NCBI GenBank assembly: GCA_022866645.1
Contig: JALHUQ010000157.1
Span: forward strand, 1-14,241
Direction: 5' to 3'
DNA length: 14,241 bases
From: Woeseiaceae bacterium
GTDB lineage: Bacteria > Pseudomonadota > Gammaproteobacteria > Steroidobacterales > Woeseiaceae
Part shown: in pieces, positions 1 to 6,839 of the stretch
Layout: the number at the start of each line of letters is the position of its first letter
How positions within the stretch are numbered: the first letter of the stretch is position 1
Position numbers and translations under genes: made by a program
The notes under the pieces: generated by a model
The model's input: the letters and a program-made list of their open reading frames with translations, nothing else
What the model was told of the DNA's origin: nothing
Databases searched by the model: none

Positions 1-1
1 C

Positions 2-388
2 ATTGCGCCACCGAAAGAAGCGAACACCGCTGAGGCGGCGGCCAGTGATTTCATCACTCCTGGCTCGATCAGTCAGAACGCGATCGACGCTTACGTGGCG
101 GCCGCATTGGCGGCTGATCCTGTCCGAGTCGATATTCGGCACATGGACGAATACAACCTGCTCGACGAAGCGAAAATTACGGTGCCAACACTGGTCATCG
201 CTGGAGAACTTGATCCGCTGGCAGCGGCGGGCAATCAAACCCGGTTGCTGCTCAGGCTTGCCACCGGGCACAAACAATACGTCTCGATACCCGGCGGTGA
301 TCACGCGGCGCTGCTGGAGCGGCCGCGAGACTACTTTATTCACGAAATCGTCGCCTTTTTGCAAGGGGTAAAACTGATCAGCAACTAG
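2..388 (+). CDS. Alpha/beta hydrolase, C-terminal part (5' end outside window)
   Basis: The reading frame is open from base 2 to a TAG stop at 386-388, so about 128 C-terminal residues of a longer protein are present. The visible part carries the usual end of an alpha/beta-hydrolase fold. A beta strand leads into VPTLVIAGELDPLA, where the Asp of GELDP fits the acid of the catalytic triad. About 40 residues later GGDHAALLERP supplies the likely catalytic His, followed by a last amphipathic helix (EIVAFLQ). The nucleophile elbow lies upstream and cannot be checked, so the substrate is unknown. It could be a lipase, an esterase or another family member. The phasin genes follow about 90 bases downstream but have their own promoter-like box, so shared transcription is not needed. 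The internal ATG at 95 is not the true start, because hydrolase-like sequence continues upstream of it. Confidence 0.75.
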   Translation: MAPPKEANTAEAAASDFITPGSISQNAIDAYVAAALAADPVRVDIRHMDEYNLLDEAKITVPTLVIAGELDPLAAAGNQTRLLLRLATGHKQYVSIPGGDHAALLERPRDYFIHEIVAFLQGVKLISN

Positions 389-410
389 ACGACCCGGCCC
401 CGATTGACGT

Positions 411-444
411 TAGTGTGACCACCCTAGATTCGATCTCTAGTATT
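411..444 (+). promoter_or_regulatory. Promoter-like box, copy 1 (upstream of first phasin)
   Basis: This is the first copy of a duplicated box. Bases 411-430 (TAGTGTGACCACCCTAGATT) are identical to 1072-1091. Similarity continues to CTAG-N-ATT at the same offset, giving 28 of 34 matching positions. Within it GTGACC (415-420) and TAGTAT (438-443) are 17 bases apart, each 4 of 6 to the sigma-70 -35 and -10 consensus. That would place a transcription start about 30 bases before the GTG start at 482. The exactly conserved spacer bases could also hold an operator. The promoter reading is inference; the duplication is directly visible. Confidence 0.55.
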
Positions 445-481
445 GCCTCCATTGCAGCACCGGCACTCATTGGAGATCATC

Positions 482-1063
482 GTGAAAAAGAAAAAACCTG
501 ATTTAAAACAAAAAGATATCGGTGAGCGTACGGCTGAGATCGCCGGACAGCTCGAGCATATATTCCTCGCTGGGCTCGGTGCCCTTGCCAACACGCAAAA
601 AGTCGGCAGCAAGGCGTTCGAAGCGCTGGTCAAACAGGGCGAATCCTATAGAAAAGGCGCCACGGACAAGACGGAAACCTTGATCGACGATGTGCAGGAT
701 GCCATTCGCGGCATGACTCACGATGCGCAATCCAAGGCCACCGGACTTCTTGACCAGATGCGTGACACGCCGCAAATGGAAAAACTGCAAAACGTTTTCG
801 ATTCACGTGTCGATAGCGCTCTGAATCGCCTCGGCGTTGCGAGCAAGCACGATGTTGATAAATTGAATGCCAAGCTGGATCGGCTGCTGAAGTCCGCGGA
901 AAAGCAGAAATCGAGCACAAAGAAGGCAACAAAAAAGACATCCCCGGCGAAAAAAACCGCCAAGAAAAGTTCAGCCAAGAAAGGTTCAGCCAAGAAAAGT
1001 TCAGCCAAGAAAAGTTCAACCAGGAAAGCTTCGAAAAAGAAGGTTTCAAAAAAGAGTGTTTAA
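482..1063 (+). CDS. Phasin, PhaF-type with lysine-rich histone H1-like tail
   Basis: A 193-residue polyhydroxyalkanoate granule-associated protein. Residues about 10-60 hold the phasin hydrophobic/amphipathic helix (LEHIFLAGLGALANTQKVGS, then FEALVKQGESY), which in this family lies on the granule surface. A helical stretch follows, then a short heptad-like region (HDVDKLNAKLDRLLKSAEK, about 122-140) like the oligomerisation zipper of PhaF and PhaI. From about residue 145 to the end the chain is almost only Lys, Ala, Ser and Thr in KKSSA-type repeats, like the nucleoid-binding tail of Pseudomonas PhaF. I chose the GTG at 482 over the in-frame ATG at 443 because GGAG (472-475) sits 6 bases before it, and phasin similarity starts just after. 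A second phasin follows. No PHA synthase is in view, so the coated core could be PHA or neutral lipid. Confidence 0.88.
   Translation: MKKKKPDLKQKDIGERTAEIAGQLEHIFLAGLGALANTQKVGSKAFEALVKQGESYRKGATDKTETLIDDVQDAIRGMTHDAQSKATGLLDQMRDTPQMEKLQNVFDSRVDSALNRLGVASKHDVDKLNAKLDRLLKSAEKQKSSTKKATKKTSPAKKTAKKSSAKKGSAKKSSAKKSSTRKASKKKVSKKSV
962..1021 (+). repeat. In-frame 15-bp tandem repeat, four units
   Basis: Four consecutive units of AAGAAAAGTTCAGCC (962-976, 977-991, 992-1006, 1007-1021) differ by only one or two bases. Each encodes one pentapeptide: KKSSA, KKGSA, KKSSA, KKSST (phasin residues 161-180). The near-identity at DNA level, not only protein level, suggests recent slippage or unequal recombination. 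Gain or loss of units would keep the frame and only change tail length and charge. Confidence 0.9.
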
Positions 1064-1071
1064 GCCCCGTC

Positions 1072-1105
1072 TAGTGTGACCACCCTAGATTTGCCGGCTA
1101 GCATT
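1072..1105 (+). promoter_or_regulatory. Promoter-like box, copy 2 (upstream of second phasin)
   Basis: This is the second copy of the box at 411-444. The first 20 bases are identical and the downstream CTAG-N-ATT is kept. GTGACC (1076-1081) and TAGCAT (1099-1104) are again 17 bases apart. It begins 8 bases after the stop of the first phasin gene and ends 41 bases before the ATG of the second, nearly the same geometry as copy 1. The second phasin therefore probably has its own promoter with the same control as the first. Confidence 0.55.
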
Positions 1106-1146
1106 CAATGGTCGTCAGATTAAACATAGTTTTTAGGAGTATCAAA

Positions 1147-1557
1147 ATGACCGTAGTGAAAAAGACCCGCAAAGCAGCATCGCCGGCCAAGTCAATCGCC
1201 GACCGATTCGAAGGCACGATTATTGAACGGCCGATCACCATCGCCAACAAGACGTTTTTGGCCGGTCTTGGCCTCGCGTCACAGGTTCAGTCAGACTTCG
1301 ATGCGAAGTTCGAAGAACTGGCGAAGAATGGCGAGAAAGTCCGCAAGGAAGCTCGCGGTTCTTTCGAAAGCCTGGGTGATCGTGTCATGAAGCAGATTGA
1401 GGCAATCCGCAAGGAAGCGACGAAACGAGGCGAGTCTGCTGTTAAAACCGTTCTGAAGTACTCACCGGTTGCTACTACCGACGAGTTGAAAAAGTTGGAC
1501 CGCAAGCTCGACAAAGTGCTTGCAGAAGTAGCCAAGTCGCCAATTAGCCCCCCCTAA
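1147..1557 (+). CDS. Phasin, short PhaI-type
   Basis: A 136-residue phasin-family protein. It shares the granule-surface helix with its upstream neighbour (ITIANKTFLAGLGLASQVQS, then FEELAKNGEKVRKEAR, about residues 29-70). It also has the C-terminal zipper-like segment (TTDELKKLDRKLDKVLAEV, about 110-128). It lacks the long lysine-rich tail, although its first 15 residues are basic (KKTRKAASPAK). One long and one short phasin side by side is the PhaF/PhaI arrangement of Pseudomonas, where both coat PHA granules. The ATG at 1147 is preceded by AGGAG (1135-1139) at 7 bases, clearly better than the ATG at 1108. An intrinsic terminator follows 14 bases after the stop. Confidence 0.87.
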   Translation: MTVVKKTRKAASPAKSIADRFEGTIIERPITIANKTFLAGLGLASQVQSDFDAKFEELAKNGEKVRKEARGSFESLGDRVMKQIEAIRKEATKRGESAVKTVLKYSPVATTDELKKLDRKLDKVLAEVAKSPISPP

Positions 1558-1571
1558 AAAGGCGATACTCT

Positions 1572-1598
1572 AAGGGCTGCTATTGCAGCCCTTTTTTT
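1572..1598 (+). terminator. Intrinsic terminator of the phasin genes
   Basis: A perfect 9-bp stem (AAGGGCTGC at 1572-1580, GCAGCCCTT at 1585-1593) closes a TATT loop and runs into seven T residues (1592-1598). It ends the plus-strand phasin transcript. Its last base is also the final base of the convergent regulator's stop codon. Read on the minus strand there is no T-run after the stem, so it should act mainly in the plus direction. Confidence 0.92.
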
Positions 1599-2245
1599 CA
1601 AGCTGGCGTTTTACCGGACTCAGCATAGTGCTCTGCCAGGGCCGCAATGAGTTTCGACGACTCTTTAGATGAGTAAGGCGAAAGGATACCCAACACGGAT
1701 CGTGCAATTCTTAATGCGGAGGCCTCGGCCGAGGTAGCGGCACCCGATATTTCATCATAGCGTTCGGAGAAAAGTGAAATCACAACCAGATTGCGGCACA
1801 TCACAGGCACCTCCCGGTCGTCGACTGCCAGAACAGCGCTTCGTCTGAGAGCCTCGATATAGAGCTGCATTATGGCGGTAAGAGCAATTGCAAGCCCCTT
1901 CAGTGCGCGACCGACTTTCGGGTAGGTGGAGACCAGCGTTTCCATGTCGCGCATGAGGAATCGATAGGCCGTAAACACTTCTAACAGCAGGTGCAGGAAT
2001 GCCCAGAAGTCATCGAGAGTGGTTTCGCCGTTTTGCGGCGGCTGAAGTGCACGGCGAACGTCGGCCTGGAACTCTGCCACCAGCGCATCTACCAACAGGG
2101 ATTTCTTGTGAAAATGATAATGCAAATTGCCGGGACTGATATCAGCCTCATTGGCAATTTCATTCGTCGTGGTATTGGGCTCGCCGTTCTCATTGAACAG
2201 CGACAAGCTCGCCACAAGGATTCGAGTTCTTGTGTCGCGCTTCAT
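1598..2245 (-). CDS. TetR-family regulator, PhaD-like
   Basis: A 215-residue TetR-family DNA-binding regulator. The N-terminal helix-turn-helix spans about residues 8-55: RILVASLSLFNENGEPN, then TNEIANEADISPGNLHYHFHKKSLL. The sequence strongly recalls Pseudomonas PhaD in both the HTH (FN-GEPN, ISPGNL-YHF) and the ligand-domain start (DDFWAFLHLLLEVFTAYRFLMRDME). PhaD controls PHA phasin genes in pseudomonads, and here the gene lies next to two phasin genes, which supports the same role. The ATG at 2245 begins the family-typical N terminus. The extra 34 residues possible from 2347 would run through the palindromic region and look non-native. The Shine-Dalgarno site is weak (GAGAA about 9 bases upstream). 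The ligand is not visible; an acyl-CoA or fatty-acid metabolite is an inference from PhaD. Confidence 0.85.
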   Translation of the reverse strand: MKRDTRTRILVASLSLFNENGEPNTTTNEIANEADISPGNLHYHFHKKSLLVDALVAEFQADVRRALQPPQNGETTLDDFWAFLHLLLEVFTAYRFLMRDMETLVSTYPKVGRALKGLAIALTAIMQLYIEALRRSAVLAVDDREVPVMCRNLVVISLFSERYDEISGAATSAEASALRIARSVLGILSPYSSKESSKLIAALAEHYAESGKTPA

Positions 2246-2288
2246 GATAGTGATTCTCGTTTGTCGCAAACTGTAATAGTGCACTATC
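2246..2288. promoter_or_regulatory. Palindromic operator region between regulator and lipase
   Basis: Three elements lie in the 135-bp divergent gap. ATAGTGCACTAT (2276-2287) is a perfect 12-bp palindrome. GTTTG-TCG-CAAAC (2259-2271) is a second inverted repeat. GATAGTG (2246-2252), touching the regulator's start codon, is an extra half-site that also pairs with CACTATC (2282-2288). Such a layout fits autoregulation by the adjacent TetR protein, possibly with control of the divergent lipase. Binding is inferred, not shown. Confidence 0.55.
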
Positions 2289-2380
2289 TCAAAAAGAATG
2301 CCCGGCCGTCCAATATCGGCCGCAGACACTCGCCTCGATATTGCCACGGGTGTACGCTAATGCCCTCAGAGGTGACCTAA

Positions 2381-3868
2381 ATGAAAATAGACCACATGGT
2401 TTTTTCTGCGTCAAAGCGACTGCAGGCGGACATGGATGCGGCTACGACTTATAAGGAATGGAAAGCCGCCGCTATTGCCTATGATAAAGGTACAGACCTC
2501 CAGAGCTGGAAGACCGATGATGAATCGGAGCATTTCGATCACGCCTCGATTCGCCGCCGCCTCGTACGACTTCGCACACTGCGCAGGAAAAAGGATTACA
2601 TCGGTGTGTTGTATGCACTGAATGAAGGCGTTCACGGCAATATTGACGGCATCGGCCGTGCTGATCTTTATGGCAAGGCAAAATTCGGCACGAAGAAGCT
2701 CATCGTCGACTACGTAAACGAAGTCACCAGTGCGCTCGAACTCCTGGCAAGTAGCGATGCCAGCGGCATATCCAAGGAAGAACGGCTCGATTTTTTTCGG
2801 CGCGCGCAGCATTGCTACGGCAGCTCGGCGCTGATGATGAGCGGCGCCGGCTCATTGCTGTTTTTTCATATCGGCGTCGTAAAGGCCCTGTGGCAACAAG
2901 GTCTTTTGCCTGACGTTCTGTCGGGCAGCAGCGGCGGTGCGATAGTTGGTTGCCTGGCCAGTACGCACTCGGACAAAGATCTGGAACGAATCTTTGATCC
3001 CGGATACCTGGTGCATGAGATCAAAAAGGACGAAAGCCTGTTTCGGCATATGGCAAAACTGAAACCCAACATCGCGACTGCCGACGAGGTCCGTGCGGTG
3101 CTCGAGCGACTGATTCCAGACCTGACGTTTCAAGAGGCCTATGAGCGGACCGGTCGACATCTGAATGTTTCGATCGCCGCAGCGGAACGGCATCAGTCGT
3201 CGCGTTTGCTGAATGCCATCACGACGCCCAATGTATTCGTTCGCGATGCAATTCTGGCATCTGCAGCTGTGCCCGGTTTTTTCCCGCCGGTCGCGCTCGC
3301 GGCAAGGAACTCGCACGGCGAGAGGCAAGCCTACATGCCGTCGCGAAAGTGGGTGGACGGATCGTTGAGCCATGACCTGCCCGCCAAACGGTTGTCACGT
3401 GTTTACGGCGTCAACCACTTTATTGTTAGCCAGGTTAATCCGCATATTTTCCCGTTCGTCACTAATGCCGCTGGTGCGCACGACCTGCTGTCAACCGTTG
3501 CGCTCGCCACCAAGCGCACCGCCCGCGAATGGATTAATGCGGCCGCATTGATGATGGAGAAACCATTATCGCTCAGCCCAAAAGCCAGCCGCGTAACCAA
3601 CGTGGCCTTGGGTATCATCAATCAGGACTACGTCGGCGACATCAACATATTGCCTAGCAAGCGGTTGTTTAATCCCTTGAAACTGCTCGCACATCGTTCG
3701 ACCGAGGAGATTATTGAGTTGATCGAGATGGGCGAACGAGCGACCTGGCCGAAGATCGAAATGATTCGAATTCAGACCAAGATCAGCCGCACTCTTAACC
3801 AGATACTTAAGGACCTTGATCGCCGTGAGCGGCCGGTCGGTCGCCGTTCACTTTCCGCGGCTTTTTGA
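2381..3868 (+). CDS. DUF3336-patatin lipase (Tgl3/4/5- and SDP1-like triacylglycerol lipase)
   Basis: A 495-residue patatin-like serine hydrolase. Residues about 15-145 match the DUF3336 domain, rich in charged helices (TYKEWKAAAIAYD, RLRTLRRKKDYIGVLYALNEG). That domain precedes patatin in yeast Tgl lipases and plant SDP1, which hydrolyse stored triacylglycerol. The patatin domain follows. The oxyanion loop is SGAGSLLFFHIGV (about 154-166), the nucleophile elbow is G182-S-S184-G-G, and the Ser-Asp dyad is completed by D326-G327 (WVDGSLSHDLP). GAGGTGA (2369-2375) sits 5 bases before the ATG. The gene is divergent from the PhaD-like regulator. Its last 62 bases overlap the 3' end of the convergent WS/DGAT gene. 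A phospholipase role cannot be excluded; triacylglycerol lipase is preferred because of the domain pair and the neighbours. Confidence 0.88.
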   Translation: MKIDHMVFSASKRLQADMDAATTYKEWKAAAIAYDKGTDLQSWKTDDESEHFDHASIRRRLVRLRTLRRKKDYIGVLYALNEGVHGNIDGIGRADLYGKAKFGTKKLIVDYVNEVTSALELLASSDASGISKEERLDFFRRAQHCYGSSALMMSGAGSLLFFHIGVVKALWQQGLLPDVLSGSSGGAIVGCLASTHSDKDLERIFDPGYLVHEIKKDESLFRHMAKLKPNIATADEVRAVLERLIPDLTFQEAYERTGRHLNVSIAAAERHQSSRLLNAITTPNVFVRDAILASAAVPGFFPPVALAARNSHGERQAYMPSRKWVDGSLSHDLPAKRLSRVYGVNHFIVSQVNPHIFPFVTNAAGAHDLLSTVALATKRTAREWINAAALMMEKPLSLSPKASRVTNVALGIINQDYVGDINILPSKRLFNPLKLLAHRSTEEIIELIEMGERATWPKIEMIRIQTKISRTLNQILKDLDRRERPVGRRSLSAAF

Positions 3869-5321
3869 CGGCCCGCGCTTTCTTACTGGCTCGTTTCTTC
3901 TTTGCCGGCTTTGTTGCCGCTTTCATTTCTGCCAGCGACTCCTCGAGACACTCGACAAAGAAATGAATGTCCGGCAGTACCTCCCGGGTCGACGTCACAT
4001 TAAATGAAATGTTGCCGTTATAGCTTGGCGTCGCAATAAAAAGACCCATGCCGTTGACGAGCGGTGCCATGCCAAAATGGCCGACCTGCAGCGCGCCATT
4101 CATATACAACGGCAGCTGCGGCCCGGGCACGTTGGAGATGAACAGGTTGCACACTCGTGCGGTCGCTCCCAAACGCAACACCAGTCGACTCGCCAAAACC
4201 TGAGTCGCGGCGGGTACATGCTTGCTGAGGTCCGTCATTACCCTGGCCGAGATGCCGGCTTTCGCCGCTTTACTTTTTTGCGTGGACGCCATCACCGCTT
4301 GCAATCGTTCGACCGGATCCTCGATATTCGTGTAGATCAGCGTGGTCATGGACGTGACGTTATTGCCCGCCTCATCGCCATTGGCTTTGGGCCTGCCGCG
4401 AGCATTAATGGGTACCCAGGCGACCAGCGAGTCATCCGGTAACTCGCCGTGGTGCTGCAGGTACCTGCGCAGTCCGCCACCACACACAGTAAGAATGACA
4501 TCGTTGATTGTGCTACCCGGCACCAACAGGCGTATGGCTTTAAAATCACTCAGAGAAACCTGCATACCGTCAAACATCTTGCTCGACGAAACGCTACCGT
4601 TAAATCGCGTTTCGGGCACTCGGTACTTCTCCTCCTTTTTCAGACGCAGTGCGTTCTGTGCCATCTGGTACAAACTCGGCGCGGAGCGCATAACAGCGTC
4701 GATCATTCCGAGCGGTGAGCGCACCGTATGCCAGGCGGCGCGGACGCCCATGTCCAGCAAACTCGGCATCGGACTGCGCGCGAGTTTCGCCGAATTCAGG
4801 GGCACGGCTGGCGTTCCTTTATTGTCGATGTCGGCCATGGCGCCGAAGAATTCGGAGAGCGCCGCACCGTCGGCCGCAGCATGGTGAATCTTCGTGGCAA
4901 CGGCGTAACTGCCTTTTGGCAGCCCATCAATATTGTCGAGGCCTTCGACGACGTACATTTCCCAAAGCGGGCGGTTCATGTCCAGCGGTCTTGAGTGGTA
5001 ACGCGCCATGTGAATACAAAATTGTCGCCAGTCGCCGGGTTCTGGCAGGCGCTCGTGCCGAATGTGATACTCGAGATCGAAGCGATCGTCATCAACCCAA
5101 TACGGAAAGTCGAGTTCCAACGGTACGCGCACAAGCCGGCGGCGAAATACTGAATTCATATGCAGACGGCTGCTGACATGCTGCAAAATGTCTTTGAAAC
5201 GAACGACCTCTTTCCCGGGTACTGTCGTCTGGTCAAATACAGAAATTGACGTGATGTGTGTCAGATTGTCGTCCGACTCAAGGTATAAAAACTGCGCGTC
5301 CTGGCCGCTTAGCTGATCCAC
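3807..5321 (-). CDS. Wax ester synthase/diacylglycerol acyltransferase (WS/DGAT)
   Basis: A 504-residue O-acyltransferase that joins acyl-CoA to diacylglycerol or a long-chain alcohol, giving triacylglycerol or wax ester. It has the family start (LSGQDAQFLYLES), PLWEMYVVEGL (118-128), the catalytic HHAAADG (H146, H147, D151, G152), the structural N273-D274, and ISNVPGP in the C-terminal domain (395-401). After about residue 467 it ends in an unusual basic tail (KPAKKKRASKKARAVKKPRK). The GTG at 5321 is chosen because family similarity starts there and AGGAG lies just upstream. An ATG at 5414 would add 31 unrelated residues read from within the neighbouring gene. The start overlaps the stop of the acyltransferase gene by one base, implying translational coupling. 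The 3' end overlaps the lipase gene by 62 bases. Confidence 0.93.
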   Translation of the reverse strand: MDQLSGQDAQFLYLESDDNLTHITSISVFDQTTVPGKEVVRFKDILQHVSSRLHMNSVFRRRLVRVPLELDFPYWVDDDRFDLEYHIRHERLPEPGDWRQFCIHMARYHSRPLDMNRPLWEMYVVEGLDNIDGLPKGSYAVATKIHHAAADGAALSEFFGAMADIDNKGTPAVPLNSAKLARSPMPSLLDMGVRAAWHTVRSPLGMIDAVMRSAPSLYQMAQNALRLKKEEKYRVPETRFNGSVSSSKMFDGMQVSLSDFKAIRLLVPGSTINDVILTVCGGGLRRYLQHHGELPDDSLVAWVPINARGRPKANGDEAGNNVTSMTTLIYTNIEDPVERLQAVMASTQKSKAAKAGISARVMTDLSKHVPAATQVLASRLVLRLGATARVCNLFISNVPGPQLPLYMNGALQVGHFGMAPLVNGMGLFIATPSYNGNISFNVTSTREVLPDIHFFVECLEESLAEMKAATKPAKKKRASKKARAVKKPRKVNGDRPAAHGDQGP

Positions 5322-6766
5322 TAGATACTCTCCTGGGTCTTCTTTTGATCCAGCGCCTGAAGGTACAAATTTCTCACGTCGGCAACATGATGATCGATTG
5401 TACTCACCGACCAATTGCTGGTGTCGATCGGCGGCAGCACTTCAACGTTTACCGTGCCGGGGTGGAAAATAAAGTCCCCCTTCGGCTGCACATCGTTGGA
5501 GTTGTGAATGACGATTGGTACGATCGGCACACCAGCCTGCATGGCAAGATGAAAAGCGCCTTTTTTGAATGCGGCGAGCCTGGGTGTTATCGCCCGTGTT
5601 CCTTCGGGCGACAAGCAGACTGACTTGCCCTCAATACGCATGGTATCCACGAGCTGCGTCAACGCCTCGATCGCACTCGCCGAATCCCGCCGGTCAATCA
5701 AAACAACACCAGCAGCCTCCATGATTCTTCCGACTATAGGGATCTCACGAATCTCGCGCTTGCCGACACCGACTATGTCGCGACGCATCAAGCGCGAAAC
5801 GATAACGAGATCGACATTGCTCTGATGATTGAATATAAATACTGCCGGCCGATGCGACCAAAGGTGATGTTCGCCGACGATCCTAAGGTTCAGTCCGATT
5901 AAGGCGCTCGCCGTATCAGCAAACAACGACACAGAAAAATTCAGTGCCTGGCGCTTGGAACCCGTTAGCGCCCAGATAGGAAGACCGGCGAGAAAAGAGC
6001 CGACCAGGCTGACCGGCATCATCGCCGAACGCAGCAGCATCGTAATTTCCGGTTGCCCGCGGCTGCCGAATTTACGCACCGGCCAGCCGCGCTGTTCGGC
6101 AACCGCAAGCAGCTTGTTGCTCGGATTCAGTGGCCGCGGATTGCCGACACGTTCGAGCAACTGGATGTCATCGTAACTATCTGAATAGAAGAAGCTCTTA
6201 TCCATGTCAACACCAAACCGCTCGCACAGCGATTCGGCGGCAGCGACCTTGCCCGGGCCAAAGCAGGGTGGTTGCACGACCGCGCCCGTAAATACACCAT
6301 CCTTGACCTCGAGCTCGGTACACAAGACGTGTTCGATGCCGAGTTCCCGTGCCGCGGGCCGGACCTGGTAGGGCGTCGCTGAGGTAATGATCGCGACCGT
6401 GTGGCCCTTCTTAAGGTGTGCCCGCAACAGTGCGCGTGATTCAGGATAGATAAGGCGAGCGATATGCGTCTCGAAAAGCTCCTCACCGAAATTCGCGTAG
6501 CTGTCCTCGCGAATGCCTCGCAGAAACTGGGTTGCGGCAACCATCATCCCTGAAAAACCGAGGTCGCCGAGACCAAAATTCGCCATCGCGCTCAGGAGTT
6601 CCACCAGTTCGCGCGGCGACAGGTGACCGCGTCGCATTTGTTCCTTGATGAATGCCATCACCGAGTAGCCGGAGATGACTGTGCCGTCGAAGTCAAAAAA
6701 AGCGCCGATCTGCGGGCCGTCTGGCAGCGCCATGACTTCGGCGACGACATCGTTGGGCGGTAACAT
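5321..6766 (-). CDS. HAD-IB phosphatase / PlsC-type acyltransferase fusion
   Basis: A 481-residue two-domain enzyme. Residues 20-235 form a HAD-IB (SerB-like) phosphatase with all four motifs: D25-F-D27-G-T, T128-S129, K173 and SDSYDD (195-200). After a hydrophobic stretch (about 248-266), residues 295-445 form a 1-acyl-glycerol-3-phosphate acyltransferase with NHQSNVD (HX4D, H314/D319) and PEGTR (387-391). The same fusion is known from mycobacterial PlsC (Rv2483c). The acyltransferase should make phosphatidate. Whether the HAD half dephosphorylates phosphatidate, lysophosphatidate or something else is unknown. Directly before WS/DGAT, a phosphatidate-to-diacylglycerol role is attractive. The ATG at 6766 has AGGAGA six bases upstream. 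The stop codon shares a base with the WS/DGAT start. Confidence 0.92.
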   Translation of the reverse strand: MLPPNDVVAEVMALPDGPQIGAFFDFDGTVISGYSVMAFIKEQMRRGHLSPRELVELLSAMANFGLGDLGFSGMMVAATQFLRGIREDSYANFGEELFETHIARLIYPESRALLRAHLKKGHTVAIITSATPYQVRPAARELGIEHVLCTELEVKDGVFTGAVVQPPCFGPGKVAAAESLCERFGVDMDKSFFYSDSYDDIQLLERVGNPRPLNPSNKLLAVAEQRGWPVRKFGSRGQPEITMLLRSAMMPVSLVGSFLAGLPIWALTGSKRQALNFSVSLFADTASALIGLNLRIVGEHHLWSHRPAVFIFNHQSNVDLVIVSRLMRRDIVGVGKREIREIPIVGRIMEAAGVVLIDRRDSASAIEALTQLVDTMRIEGKSVCLSPEGTRAITPRLAAFKKGAFHLAMQAGVPIVPIVIHNSNDVQPKGDFIFHPGTVNVEVLPPIDTSNWSVSTIDHHVADVRNLYLQALDQKKTQESI

Positions 6767-6839
6767 GCAAATTCTCCTGTGGGCCAGCGATCTTACAGGG
6801 ATTCCGGTCGCCGGGTAATTTCGGCAAGCCCTTACCCTG

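Noticed and set aside
962..1021. Regular repeats considered as a CRISPR array
   Set aside because: The units are directly adjacent without spacers, are 15 bp, and encode KKSSA in frame, so they belong to the phasin tail.
2246..2347. N-terminal extension of the TetR regulator to an ATG at 2347
   Set aside because: The extra 34 residues have no TetR similarity and would make the palindromic operator region coding; the ATG at 2245 gives the standard family start.
4342..4887. A 181-codon plus-strand open frame opposite WS/DGAT
   Set aside because: It lies wholly inside the WS/DGAT coding region, opposite the conserved HHAAADG-to-NVPGP core, and its product is low-complexity without a motif.
6767..6839. 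ACAGGG and CCCTGT as a hairpin terminator between the FFLEELY-like gene and the acyltransferase fusion
   Set aside because: The arms are only six bases with a loop of over 30 bases and there is no T-run in the direction of transcription, so I do not treat it as a terminator.
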